Part shown: one piece after another, positions 9,308 through 17,113 of the stretch
Layout of the letters: each line of letters begins with the position of its first letter
Position numbering within the stretch: the stretch's first letter is position 1
Source: Peptostreptococcaceae bacterium
GTDB lineage: Bacteria; Bacillota; Clostridia; Peptostreptococcales; Peptostreptococcaceae
Length of the DNA: 38,801 bases
Direction: 5' to 3'
Assembly (NCBI GenBank): GCA_029983575.1
Contig: JASBZE010000005.1
Coordinates: 1-38,801 of the forward strand
The notes under the pieces: model-generated
Databases searched by the model: none
What the model was told of the DNA's origin: nothing
What the model saw: only the letters and a program-made list of their open reading frames with translations
Program-made: the position numbers and the translations under genes

Positions 9308-10989
9308 AGCTTACTTAGTCTTTCCTCAATATATTTGATGATAGATTCCAACTTATCCTTGGATTTATCTTTATCAGCGTCTTTAGTTCCGTAGTATATC
9401 TTTAACTTTGGCTCAGTTCCTGATGGTCTAAGGGCTACCCAAGAGCCGTCCTCCAGTATAAACTTAAGTACATTTGACTTAGGGATATCACCTAGACCAT
9501 TTATGTAATCCTCTTTCCTCTTTACTTTTATATCGGCTATATTATCAAATGGATGAGTTCTAAAGTGATCCATAATATTTTTTATCTGCTCCTCGCCTTC
9601 TTTGCCCTCTCTCACAAGTGAAGTGGTCTTTTCTGAATAATACCCATATGATTTAAATAGATCATCTAGGGCATCTTTAAGATTTTTAGATTTTAACTTA
9701 TAGTAAAGTGCCATTTCTGCTATTATCATCGTGGAAACTACGGCGTCTTTATCCCTTGCATGAGTACCGATAAGATATCCAAAGCTCTCCTCATATCCCA
9801 TTATCGGATGAAGTGTTTTTTTGTGTTCAAATTCTAATATTTTATTAGCCATGAATTTAAAACCTGTCAAAGTTTTTACTACTTCTACCCCGTGTCTTCT
9901 CGCTATATCCGCTCCAAATTCAGAAGTCACAACAGTCGTAAGTAGTACAGAGTTCTCTTTAAGCTCTCCCTTTTCTTTAAGACCGTTAATTATATAATCT
10001 ACTATTAGCCCACCGGTATGATTACCAGATAAAATTGCAAATTCATCTTCGTCTTTAACAGCTATTCCAACTCTATCGCAGTCGGGATCAGTTGCTATTA
10101 AGATGTCTGCATCTATTTTTTTTGCAAGTTCAATTCCTCTTTTTAATGCTGTTGCTTCTTCGGGATTAGGATATGTAAGTCCAGCAAAATCAGGATCTGG
10201 ATATTCTTCTTCCTTTACAAAGTTTAAGTCAGTGTAGCCTAAATCTCCGAGCACCTCTTTTATGGCTATCCTACCAGTTCCGCAGAGTGGTGTATATACT
10301 ATCCTTAATTTTGAGGCATTTTCCCTTACCATTACTTCCCTTATCTGATTTGATTTAACTGCGTGGTAGAATTTTCCGTCTTCTTTTTCGCCAAGAGTTA
10401 TTATATTGTTTTTAAATGAGTCATCGAATTTCTTAATCATTGAGAAATCCTCGATTTTTTCTATCTCTTCCGTAATTAGTTTTGATTCTTCTGGCATATG
10501 TTGGGCACCATCTTCTCCATATGTTTTATAACCATTGTATTTTGGAGGATTGTGGCTTGCCGTTATGACTATTCCAGCTGCAGCATTAACACTTCTTACA
10601 GTGTATGAGAGCTCCGGTGTCGTTCTAAGTGAGTCGAATACATATACCTTTATGTCATTTGCCGCGAGGACTTTTGAAGCTTCCTCACAAAACTCATCGG
10701 ATTTGTGTCTGTTGTCGTGACAGATAACAACTCCTCTCGATTTTGAATCAGAAACGTTGTTTTTGAGGTAGTTTGCAAAACCCTGTGTAACTCTCTTGAT
10801 TACATACTTATTCATCCTATTTGTACCAGCTTCTACTACTCCTCTGAGTCCCGCTGTACCAAACTCAAGGTCTTTATAGAATCTATCCTCAATTTCTTTT
10901 TCATCATCGATAGAAAGAAGTTCTTTTTTCGTATCTTCATCAATTTCTTCTGAATTTATCCACATTTTATATTTGTCGTAATAATTCAT
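9304..10989 (-). CDS. Phosphoglucomutase/phosphomannomutase (alpha-D-phosphohexomutase family)
   Basis: This enzyme interconverts hexose 1- and 6-phosphates, most likely glucose, supplying nucleotide sugars or glycogen turnover. All four family elements are present. The phosphoserine loop TASHNPPKYNGYK has Ser145, the Mg2+ loop is DPDCDRVG, the sugar-binding loop is GYEESFGY, and the phosphate-binding loop is RPSGTEPKLKIYYG. The 561-residue length and GTAGLRG near residue 45 match the PgcA-type enzymes of Firmicutes. The start follows GGAGGG. It leads a pgm-yihY-hom gene string. Substrate preference (glucose or mannose) cannot be decided from sequence. Confidence 0.93.
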   Translation of the reverse strand: MNYYDKYKMWINSEEIDEDTKKELLSIDDEKEIEDRFYKDLEFGTAGLRGVVEAGTNRMNKYVIKRVTQGFANYLKNNVSDSKSRGVVICHDNRHKSDEFCEEASKVLAANDIKVYVFDSLRTTPELSYTVRSVNAAAGIVITASHNPPKYNGYKTYGEDGAQHMPEESKLITEEIEKIEDFSMIKKFDDSFKNNIITLGEKEDGKFYHAVKSNQIREVMVRENASKLRIVYTPLCGTGRIAIKEVLGDLGYTDLNFVKEEEYPDPDFAGLTYPNPEEATALKRGIELAKKIDADILIATDPDCDRVGIAVKDEDEFAILSGNHTGGLIVDYIINGLKEKGELKENSVLLTTVVTSEFGADIARRHGVEVVKTLTGFKFMANKILEFEHKKTLHPIMGYEESFGYLIGTHARDKDAVVSTMIIAEMALYYKLKSKNLKDALDDLFKSYGYYSEKTTSLVREGKEGEEQIKNIMDHFRTHPFDNIADIKVKRKEDYINGLGDIPKSNVLKFILEDGSWVALRPSGTEPKLKIYYGTKDADKDKSKDKLESIIKYIEERLSKL

Positions 10990-11017
10990 ATTATCCCTCC
11001 TATCTTTATATTATAAT

Positions 11018-11059
11018 AAAAAAAAAAAGAAAAAGCTACAAAGATAAACTCTGTAGCTT
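11018..11059 (-). terminator. Terminator of the AGCS symporter gene
   Basis: The stem AAGCTACA/TGTAGCTT (11033-11040 with 11052-11059) has an 11-base loop. On the minus strand it is followed by a long T-rich run, TTTC then eleven or more T residues. Confidence 0.88.
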
Positions 11060-11076
11060 CAGTATTAATAAATTAT

Positions 11077-12507
11077 TTATTCAACCCTACCATGATGCCA
11101 GTATTCTGTATTTTCAAGTCCTTTAATACCATCAGCAGAGAATGTTGGGCTAACTCCAGGATTTTCCTTTTTCTGCCTTCTGTAGTCATTAAGTGCAGCG
11201 TAGGCATATTTTCCTAGTAAAGCTATTACTATTAAGTTTATAATCGCCATCATAGCCATAAATAAGTCTGCCATATTCCAAACTGAACCAAGTTCACGGA
11301 TAGAACCGGTAAATACCATTGCACAAACAGCAATTCTAAAAATATTTAGGGTAACTTTATTTTTTGTAATAAACTCCAAGTTAGATTCTCCGTAATATGT
11401 GTTTCCTACAATTGAACTAAATGCAAATAGGAATATACATATCGCTAAGAATAGACCTCCGATTGAACCAACGTGATGTGTTAGTGCTAATTGAGCAAGC
11501 TCTATTCCTTCTTTTCCTGAACTTTGATATCCATCAAATAGAAGAACCATAAATGCTGTACAACTACAGATTAGGATAGTATCTGTAAAAACAGAGAAAC
11601 TTTGAATAAGTCCTTGTTTTACTGGGTGATTTACGTGAGCTGCTGCTGCGGCGTTTGGCGCACTACCCATACCAGCTTCATTAGAGAACATACCCCTTTT
11701 CATACCTGTTAGTATTGTTGTCATAATTCCTGCGCCAGTACCTATGGCGAATTGCTTAGGTCTAAATGCTCCTACAAAAATCATATTTAATACTTTTGGC
11801 ATTTCAGCTATGTTAAAAATAACTATACCTATTGCAACTATGATATATAGTCCTGCAAATACTGGAACTATTACCTCGCTTACCTTTGCCATTCTGTTTT
11901 CGCCACCGAAGATTACCAAAGCCGTAAGTATTGCTATAATCGCCCCAATAACTCCTCTGTGAACGTGGAATATATTACTAAAGGCAATAGCTAGTGTGTT
12001 TGATTGAACAGAGTTAAACACAAGTCCGTATGTAACTAAAAGAAGAATTGCAAAAACAGCACCTAGCCATCTAAGTCCGAGACCTTGTTCAATATAGTAT
12101 GCAGGTCCACCCTTTGTTGCTTTTCCGTTTGGAACTTTGTATATCTGACCTAGTGTAGACTCGACAAAGGCTGAAGCTGTACCTATAATTGCCATTAACC
12201 ACATCCAAAATACTGCACCTGGACCTCCAGCTACAACGGCTATGGCTATACCGGCAATATTTCCTGTTCCAACCCTTGATGCAGTTGAAATACAAAAGGC
12301 CTGAAACGATGAAATACCTCCTCTTTTTTTGGCTTCTTTGTTAGCATCTACGTCTAACATTAGACGCCACATTTCGCCGAAATATTTAATTTGCACAAAA
12401 TTGGTCCTTAGGGTGAAATAGATACCCAAAACTATAAGCATTGCTATAAGTATATAGGACCAGAAAATATTGTTTAGAAAATTAACAATAGCATCAATAA
12501 AACCCAT
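11077..12507 (-). CDS. Sodium:alanine symporter, AGCS family
   Basis: This membrane transporter couples Na+ (or H+) entry to uptake of alanine, glycine or a related small amino acid. The protein has 476 residues and about 11 membrane segments. The family signature lies around GGPGAVFWMWLMAIIGTASAF, with GGPAYYIEQGLG, GMKRGMFSNEAGMGSAPNAAAAA and SSIVGNTYYGESNLEF further on. An ATG 11 codons upstream (12540) is in frame, but the ATG at 12507 follows AAAGGAGGA and is preferred. It stands alone between its own promoter and terminator. Substrate is inferred from family only. Confidence 0.92.
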   Translation of the reverse strand: MGFIDAIVNFLNNIFWSYILIAMLIVLGIYFTLRTNFVQIKYFGEMWRLMLDVDANKEAKKRGGISSFQAFCISTASRVGTGNIAGIAIAVVAGGPGAVFWMWLMAIIGTASAFVESTLGQIYKVPNGKATKGGPAYYIEQGLGLRWLGAVFAILLLVTYGLVFNSVQSNTLAIAFSNIFHVHRGVIGAIIAILTALVIFGGENRMAKVSEVIVPVFAGLYIIVAIGIVIFNIAEMPKVLNMIFVGAFRPKQFAIGTGAGIMTTILTGMKRGMFSNEAGMGSAPNAAAAAHVNHPVKQGLIQSFSVFTDTILICSCTAFMVLLFDGYQSSGKEGIELAQLALTHHVGSIGGLFLAICIFLFAFSSIVGNTYYGESNLEFITKNKVTLNIFRIAVCAMVFTGSIRELGSVWNMADLFMAMMAIINLIVIALLGKYAYAALNDYRRQKKENPGVSPTFSADGIKGLENTEYWHHGRVE

Positions 12508-12753
12508 GATGTCCTCCTTTAAGTATAAGAATAATTTCATAAAAATAATTATATTTTATTGTATTCAAGGTAAAAATGAATACTGTAAATAAATTATTTC
12601 ATAACCACCTATATTATAATATGAATTTATGGAAAAAACAACAGAAAAATGAATTATAATTAGTATATATATGCAATTATATAATAAACGAATAATAAAT
12701 AAAAAAATAATCATTTATTGACTCATGGAAAAATTAAATAAAAAATAAAAAAC
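12508..12753. other. AGCS-trxA intergenic region
   Basis: About 245 very AT-rich bases separate the symporter start from the trxA terminator. Apart from the symporter promoter near 12613-12641 I see no gene, riboswitch motif or significant repeat here. Confidence 0.5.
12613..12641 (-). promoter_or_regulatory. Probable promoter of the AGCS symporter
   Basis: TTGTTT (12636-12641) and TATAAT (12613-12618) on the minus strand are 17 bases apart. They imply an untranslated leader of about 100 bases with no obvious riboswitch. Confidence 0.5.
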
Positions 12754-12802
12754 GGGCTGACCTGAAAGAATAATTTCTTTTATTACACTTTCAGATCAGC
12801 CC
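12754..12802 (-). terminator. Terminator of trxA
   Basis: A 15-bp stem with one mismatch pairs GGGCTGACCTGAAAG (12754-12768) with CTTTCAGATCAGCCC (12788-12802). It is followed on the minus strand by GTTTTTTATTTTTT and starts 17 bases after the trxA stop codon. Confidence 0.92.
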
Positions 12803-12818
12803 ATTTAGATTAAATTTA

Positions 12819-13136
12819 TTATATGAAAGATTGGATCTTTGAAACCAATTTTTCTTTTGGCATAACACCCACCATTTTGTCTATTTCTTGTCCGTCCTTA
12901 AAAATTATGATAGTTGGAACAGAAGAGACTCCATTTTCTTGTGCGATGTCAGGCGCTTGGTCTATATCTAGCTTGTAAAAAGAAGCCTTGTCACCCATTT
13001 CATTTGCAACTTCCTCATAAACTGGACCTAACATATTACATGGTCCGCACCAAGTTGCGAAAAAGTCTACAACGACAACTCCTTTCGCTTCTACTACATC
13101 AGACTTATACTCCTCTGGTTTGAGCACTTTAGCCAT
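12819..13136 (-). CDS. trxA: Thioredoxin
   Basis: This small cytoplasmic dithiol protein reduces protein disulfides and feeds peroxidases and ribonucleotide reductase. The 105 residues form one thioredoxin fold. The redox motif is WCGPC (Cys30 and Cys33), and the cis-proline loop is SVPTIIIF. The preceding DFFATW strand is typical. An ATG three codons upstream lies almost against the AGGAGG; the ATG at 13136, ten bases behind it, is the better start. No thioredoxin reductase is adjacent. A possible -10 box (TATAAT, 13191-13196) and the strong terminator suggest a single-gene transcript. Confidence 0.95.
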   Translation of the reverse strand: MAKVLKPEEYKSDVVEAKGVVVVDFFATWCGPCNMLGPVYEEVANEMGDKASFYKLDIDQAPDIAQENGVSSVPTIIIFKDGQEIDKMVGVMPKEKLVSKIQSFI

Positions 13137-13227
13137 AAAACACATACCTCCTTATATTCTCATATGTTTTTTAAATACCCACGAGCAGTTATTATAAACA
13201 TATTCAAAAAAACAACATAGTACAAAA

Positions 13228-14478
13228 TTATTTTTTTGACTTTGGTATTTCGATTTTGAAACTAGAACCCGTACCCAAGTCAGAGCATACGCTTAATTCA
13301 GAAGATATGTTCTGGCTTAAAAGTTTCGCTATTGATAGGCCTATACCAGAACCTTCAATATCTTGTGCTCTTACCTTGTCGCTTCTAAAAAATCTATCGA
13401 ATACATATGGTAAATCCTCTGGAGCTATTCCTATTCCAGTATCGTTTATATATATTAAATACCTATCTCTTTGGCTGATATCAAGGATTATAGAAATCTC
13501 ATCACCCTTTTCTGTATATTTAAATGCGTTATCTAAAAGAATTACCAAAAGTTGTCTCAATTTTGATTTATCAGTAGATATATTTAATATATCGCTATTT
13601 GTTTTATTTTCTATGGTTAGAAATTTTTCTTCTATCTCTGCAAATTCAATATAAGACTCGTATAAATCCTCCATCAGATCAACTAGGTTAAATTCTGAAA
13701 CATTTATTCTAATTATACTATCTTCTTTGGTTAGGGATAACATATCCTTTATCATTTTGTTAATCCTTCTAGTCTCTGTCATAGCTAAAGCGATGTCGTC
13801 TACTCTATCGGAAATGCTGTATTCAGGAGTCCTTAACAATCCCTCGAGCTTGGATTGAATGACGCTAACCGGCGTTCTAAGCTCATGAGAAGTATCTTGA
13901 ATAAAGTTAACCTGATTGTTCCAAGTCGCTTCAATGGGTTCAAGTGCTTTTTTCATAAGGATAAACGCTATGATCAAGGTTATAAGAAGCGCAACTATAC
14001 CAAATCCAATCAATATGTAAAAAATTTGATATAGGGCATTGATTTCTCCATCTATATTTCTAATGATTTGTATCATATAGTCACCTGAACTTACATTCAT
14101 CTCCCTGAAAAAGTGTTGCCCAATTTTATAGGATTTAAATTTTCCGTGTAGCTCCTCTGAGTGATCAGGATAGTTTGAACCAAAATAGTGGTTATTTGTG
14201 TAGTACTTTCCTATTCCGTCTTTGTAAATGTATACCATATTTTGGGTAGATAAAATTTCTTTTGGGTTAGCTAAATCACCGTCTACTCCCATCTGAATAA
14301 TATTTGTAAGTTCAAGTCTAATCGTATCATCTACACCTCTATATGTTACACTTCTAAAATAAAAATACAGGAATATGCAGAAGATAACCATAAATATATA
14401 TATACCTATCATATTTGATAGGAATATTCTCTTTTTAGTTTTTTGAAATACCCCTGTATTGATATTATTTTTTTTCAT
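13228..14478 (-). CDS. Membrane sensor histidine kinase
   Basis: This is the sensor half of a two-component system. Two membrane segments (about 17-41 and 150-175) enclose an extracytoplasmic sensor of roughly 110 residues with no domain I recognise. The kinase core follows: an H-box DTSHELRTPVSVI with phosphoacceptor His198, an N-box DNAFKYT, then DTGIGI, DRFFRSD and GSGIGLSIA. No clear HAMP domain separates membrane and H-box. The total is 416 residues. The preferred ATG at 14478 overlaps the stop codon region of the response regulator gene by 14 bases, which fits coupled translation. A frame extending to 14529 lies inside the regulator gene and is less likely. The stimulus is unknown. Confidence 0.9.
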   Translation of the reverse strand: MKKNNINTGVFQKTKKRIFLSNMIGIYIFMVIFCIFLYFYFRSVTYRGVDDTIRLELTNIIQMGVDGDLANPKEILSTQNMVYIYKDGIGKYYTNNHYFGSNYPDHSEELHGKFKSYKIGQHFFREMNVSSGDYMIQIIRNIDGEINALYQIFYILIGFGIVALLITLIIAFILMKKALEPIEATWNNQVNFIQDTSHELRTPVSVIQSKLEGLLRTPEYSISDRVDDIALAMTETRRINKMIKDMLSLTKEDSIIRINVSEFNLVDLMEDLYESYIEFAEIEEKFLTIENKTNSDILNISTDKSKLRQLLVILLDNAFKYTEKGDEISIILDISQRDRYLIYINDTGIGIAPEDLPYVFDRFFRSDKVRAQDIEGSGIGLSIAKLLSQNISSELSVCSDLGTGSSFKIEIPKSKK

Positions 14479-15139
14479 CGAAAATATAACCCACCTTACG
14501 TTTTGTCTTGATGTATTTATCGTAACCAAACGGCGCCAATTTCTTTCTCAAATAACTCATATACACCTCCACGATTTCAAGGGTAACATCGGATTCAATA
14601 CCCCAGATTCTATCGTAGATCTGCTCTTTTAATAAAATTGTCCCTCTATTTAAAAGCATATACTCTAATAGCTTGAAAAGCTTATTTTGCAACTCTATCT
14701 CTTCACCTTCAATAAAAAGCCTTCTCTCATCGGTGTCTAGCTCTAGGTCTTTAAAAACTACACCCTTTTGATTTTCTATCTTACCTTTTGTTTTCAATAT
14801 GGCGAATATCCTGGCCTTCAACTCCTCCATATAAAATGGTTTTGTAAGATAATCGTTAGCTCCAGTATTAAAAGCCTCCATCTTATCGTCTAAAGTCTCT
14901 TTAGCTGTTAGAATCAATACTGGTGTATCTATATTTTTTTCTCTCATATTTCTCAAAATAGTTATGCCGTCACTTCCTGGCAACATAATATCTAGAACTA
15001 TTAAATCGTAAATCTTCTGTTCGATCATATATAAAGCCTCATCTCCATCGCTTTGAGTCTCTACCTCAAAACTATCCCTTAGAGATCTCTCTATATCCTC
15101 AAGCAAGTGCTTGTTATCTTCAACAACTAATATTTTCAT
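14465..15139 (-). CDS. OmpR/PhoB-family response regulator
   Basis: The receiver domain (about 1-115) has the acidic pair E7/D8, the phospho-acceptor Asp50 in DLIVLDIMLPG, Thr78 in LILTAKE, and Lys100 in NDYLTKPF. A C-terminal winged-helix DNA-binding domain (about 128-222) ends with VEVYMSYLRKKL and TKRKVGYIF, typical of OmpR/PhoB proteins. The total is 224 residues. AAGGAGG precedes the start. The partner kinase overlaps its 3' end, and a ribbon-helix-helix-like protein gene ends nine bases upstream, so the three genes look like one operon. Target genes cannot be deduced. Confidence 0.94.
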   Translation of the reverse strand: MKILVVEDNKHLLEDIERSLRDSFEVETQSDGDEALYMIEQKIYDLIVLDIMLPGSDGITILRNMREKNIDTPVLILTAKETLDDKMEAFNTGANDYLTKPFYMEELKARIFAILKTKGKIENQKGVVFKDLELDTDERRLFIEGEEIELQNKLFKLLEYMLLNRGTILLKEQIYDRIWGIESDVTLEIVEVYMSYLRKKLAPFGYDKYIKTKRKVGYIFDEKK

Positions 15140-15148
15140 AAGTCCTCC

Positions 15149-15721
15149 TTAAATAATGTCGCTAAAATCAGAGATAACTTTTTTTAGAATGAAATTTATC
15201 ATATCACTTTTTTTAGCATCAAGGTTTTTACATAACCTATCAAAGTCTTCCCAAACATCTTTATCGATCTTAGTGTTTAGTATCTTCTTTTCGATATTTT
15301 CATCTTGAACTTGATTGACCATATTATTAAAGTAATTTGGTATTTCGTGAAGTCCTACTTTTGAAAAATCTACCCTGTCTTTAATCTGTAAATACCAGTC
15401 ATAAACCTCGCAAAGTTTATCCATATCGTTTTGCGTCATAGTAACCCTGTTAGTGCCAGACTTCTTTTTTGTAGAAGATTTGGTTTTAGTAGAAGTTGTT
15501 TTCTTTACACTAGAAACGGACTTTGCCTTTGAGGGGGAAGTCTTAGTCTTCTTATCAGAGGCCTTTTTATTAGCCACACTAGATGTTCTCTTGCCATTAG
15601 CAGTAGGTTTTGATGTAGACTTTGCTCCACTGGAACTAGAAGATCTGCTAGACCTGGACTTTGTGGTTTTATTTTCTGTGGAACTTGAATTTGTCGGCCT
15701 TTCATTACTAGATTTTCTCAA
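15149..15721 (-). CDS. Ser/Thr/Lys-rich protein with a ribbon-helix-helix-like C-terminus
   Basis: I do not recognise a named family. From a TTG start the protein has 190 residues. The first 90 are low complexity: serine, threonine, lysine and arginine make up about 67 of them, so this part is probably disordered and strongly basic. Residues 95-140 look helical. Residues about 147-186 (KILNTKID, then KDVWEDFDRLCKNL, then SDMINFILKKVISDF) have the strand-helix-helix rhythm of ribbon-helix-helix DNA-binding domains. The TTG is chosen because AGAGGTGAT sits six bases before it; an upstream ATG at 15745 has no ribosome site. The basic tail plus DNA-binding end suggests a nucleoid or regulatory protein, which is inference. 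It lies nine bases before the response regulator. Confidence 0.7.
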   Translation of the reverse strand: MRKSSNERPTNSSSTENKTTKSRSSRSSSSSGAKSTSKPTANGKRTSSVANKKASDKKTKTSPSKAKSVSSVKKTTSTKTKSSTKKKSGTNRVTMTQNDMDKLCEVYDWYLQIKDRVDFSKVGLHEIPNYFNNMVNQVQDENIEKKILNTKIDKDVWEDFDRLCKNLDAKKSDMINFILKKVISDFSDII

Positions 15722-15756
15722 AAATATCACCTCTTTACTAAACATTTACATCTATT

Positions 15757-15765
15757 AGTATATCA
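15757..15765 (-). promoter_or_regulatory. Extended -10 promoter before the RHH/two-component operon
   Basis: On the minus strand TG-A-TATACT matches an extended -10 element, about 36 bases before the TTG start. No good -35 is seen. It lies upstream, at the 3' end of the radical SAM gene. Confidence 0.45.
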
Positions 15766-15776
15766 TAAAAATTCTA

Positions 15777-16472
15777 TTAAAGCTCTCCTACACCAAAATC
15801 AGTTATATTTACGAGTACTTCCACCTTATTTTCATCTTTTAAACTAGAGAATTCCTCTAAAAACCACCTTACGAGTTTCTCATCTCTCTTTATGTCCGTG
15901 CTGTTGTCATTAAAAACATTTATAGTGGCTCTTTTGAAATATTTTAGGGCCAATTCTATATCTCTTCTAATCATATCCTTGGTCTGCCCTTTTATTCCGA
16001 CCATAAGGCAGACAGAATCAAATTTTGTATACACCTCACTTAAGTCATCATAGAGAATACCTTTTTTCAATATCTTATTTCTAAAATTATCGTCAAATGT
16101 CTCTATTCCTGTTTTAAAAAAAATATTTTGCTTTGGGAAGAACTCTCTAATTTCATCTAACCTGTTTCTGTACATCCAATGTGCTTCAAAGACTAACTCC
16201 TCTATACTTAACTCATCAGAAATTTTTTTTATTAGGTTTAAAGTTTCTCTATCTATCTCAAAAACCGAACCTGAATTTATTACTTCCAGGCGTTTATACC
16301 TTCCGTCAACATTGGATAAAACATCTCTGTTGACATCTATCATCTGCCTAGGGTCTTCAGTATTATCCTCTATGTAATCGCAAAAACTACACTTTCCCCA
16401 TGCGCATGGATAGGATTTTAATAGAACTATCTCCCTTTTAAATTTTTTATCTATTATACTATATCTGTCCAT
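15777..16472 (-). CDS. queL: Radical SAM protein, probable queuine lyase QueL
   Basis: This 231-residue protein has a cysteine cluster near its N-terminus, YPCAWGKCSFCDY (Cys23, Cys28, Cys31), as expected for an iron-sulfur radical SAM enzyme. The spacing is C-x4-C-x2-C rather than the textbook C-x3-C-x2-C. Downstream strands such as EVINSGSVFE and IFFKTGIETFDD fit the radical SAM barrel. It is the third gene behind a nucleoside hydrolase and an ECF S component under a preQ1-I riboswitch. In the clostridial queuine salvage route a radical SAM lyase (QueL) converts queuine to preQ1, and this gene set matches it. The family call (radical SAM) is firm; QueL is inference from context. The start follows AAGAGGT. 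Confidence 0.75.
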   Translation of the reverse strand: MDRYSIIDKKFKREIVLLKSYPCAWGKCSFCDYIEDNTEDPRQMIDVNRDVLSNVDGRYKRLEVINSGSVFEIDRETLNLIKKISDELSIEELVFEAHWMYRNRLDEIREFFPKQNIFFKTGIETFDDNFRNKILKKGILYDDLSEVYTKFDSVCLMVGIKGQTKDMIRRDIELALKYFKRATINVFNDNSTDIKRDEKLVRWFLEEFSSLKDENKVEVLVNITDFGVGEL

Positions 16473-16494
16473 TTTTACCTCTTAAATTTCTTAA

Positions 16495-16534
16495 AAATTA
16501 AAAATACGTCCATCCATGCAAGGCACAGATGGAC
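16495..16534 (-). terminator. Hairpin/terminator between queT and queL
   Basis: GTCCATC (16508-16514) pairs with GATGGAC (16528-16534) around a 13-base loop, followed on the minus strand by GTATTTTTAATTTTT. It lies 13 bases after the S-component stop codon. It may lower expression of the radical SAM gene rather than end the operon. Confidence 0.65.
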
Positions 16535-16546
16535 TTGAATTTTGTG

Positions 16547-17113
16547 TTAAGACACGTGCTTTGTATCTTCGTACATATTTTTTATATATGCTGGTATGTG
16601 CTGACTCATCTTTAACATAGTGATAACAGATACCAGTTTATCTGCATAATCTGTAAATACCTGTGTGATAAATACACTGAATCCCATACCAAACCCCATT
16701 TTAGTAAGCATTTGTACAATATATGAAGAGCCTGATGATGTCACTCCTCCAAATACAAAGGCAGCTATAACTGCTGCAACTATACTTGCGGGAACTGATA
16801 GAAAAAATGACCCCAAAAATACCAGTTTTCCATTAAATAAATTTTTATTGTAAAGAAAACCTGATAATGCCCCGAGCACTATTTGTACTGGCATAAAGTA
16901 AAAAGAGTAAGGATCAAAGGCCACTCCTGAAATTATAGCAGAACCTACCCCACACAACATACCATATGCCGGGCCAAATAAAAATCCTGATAGAATTGTA
17001 CCCATCGAATCCAGGTAAATTGGAAGTTTTAAAGTAGCTGCTATAAAGCTACCTACAATATTTATAACGCATAAAAAGGCGACTATAGTTAATTTGTGCT
17101 GAGTCTTATTCAT
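16547..17113 (-). CDS. queT: ECF transporter S component, probable queuosine-precursor transporter QueT
   Basis: This is the substrate-binding membrane subunit of an energy-coupling-factor vitamin importer. The 188 residues hold about six hydrophobic segments, including NIVGSFIAATLKLPIYLDSMGT, FLFGPAYGMLCGVGSAII and the SVPASIVAAVIAAFVFGG segment, in the usual S-component layout. The energising EcfA1-A2-T module is not nearby, as is normal for group II systems that share one module. It overlaps the nucleoside hydrolase gene by eight bases. A preQ1-I riboswitch controls the operon, so I infer that the cargo is queuine, queuosine or preQ1. Without the riboswitch the substrate would be guesswork. 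Confidence 0.8.
   Translation of the reverse strand: MNKTQHKLTIVAFLCVINIVGSFIAATLKLPIYLDSMGTILSGFLFGPAYGMLCGVGSAIISGVAFDPYSFYFMPVQIVLGALSGFLYNKNLFNGKLVFLGSFFLSVPASIVAAVIAAFVFGGVTSSGSSYIVQMLTKMGFGMGFSVFITQVFTDYADKLVSVITMLKMSQHIPAYIKNMYEDTKHVS

Noticed and set aside
15453..15758. A plus-strand frame opposite the Ser/Lys-rich protein.
   Set aside because: Its Leu/Phe/Glu/Val repeats are just the reverse complement of the Ser/Lys-rich codons.
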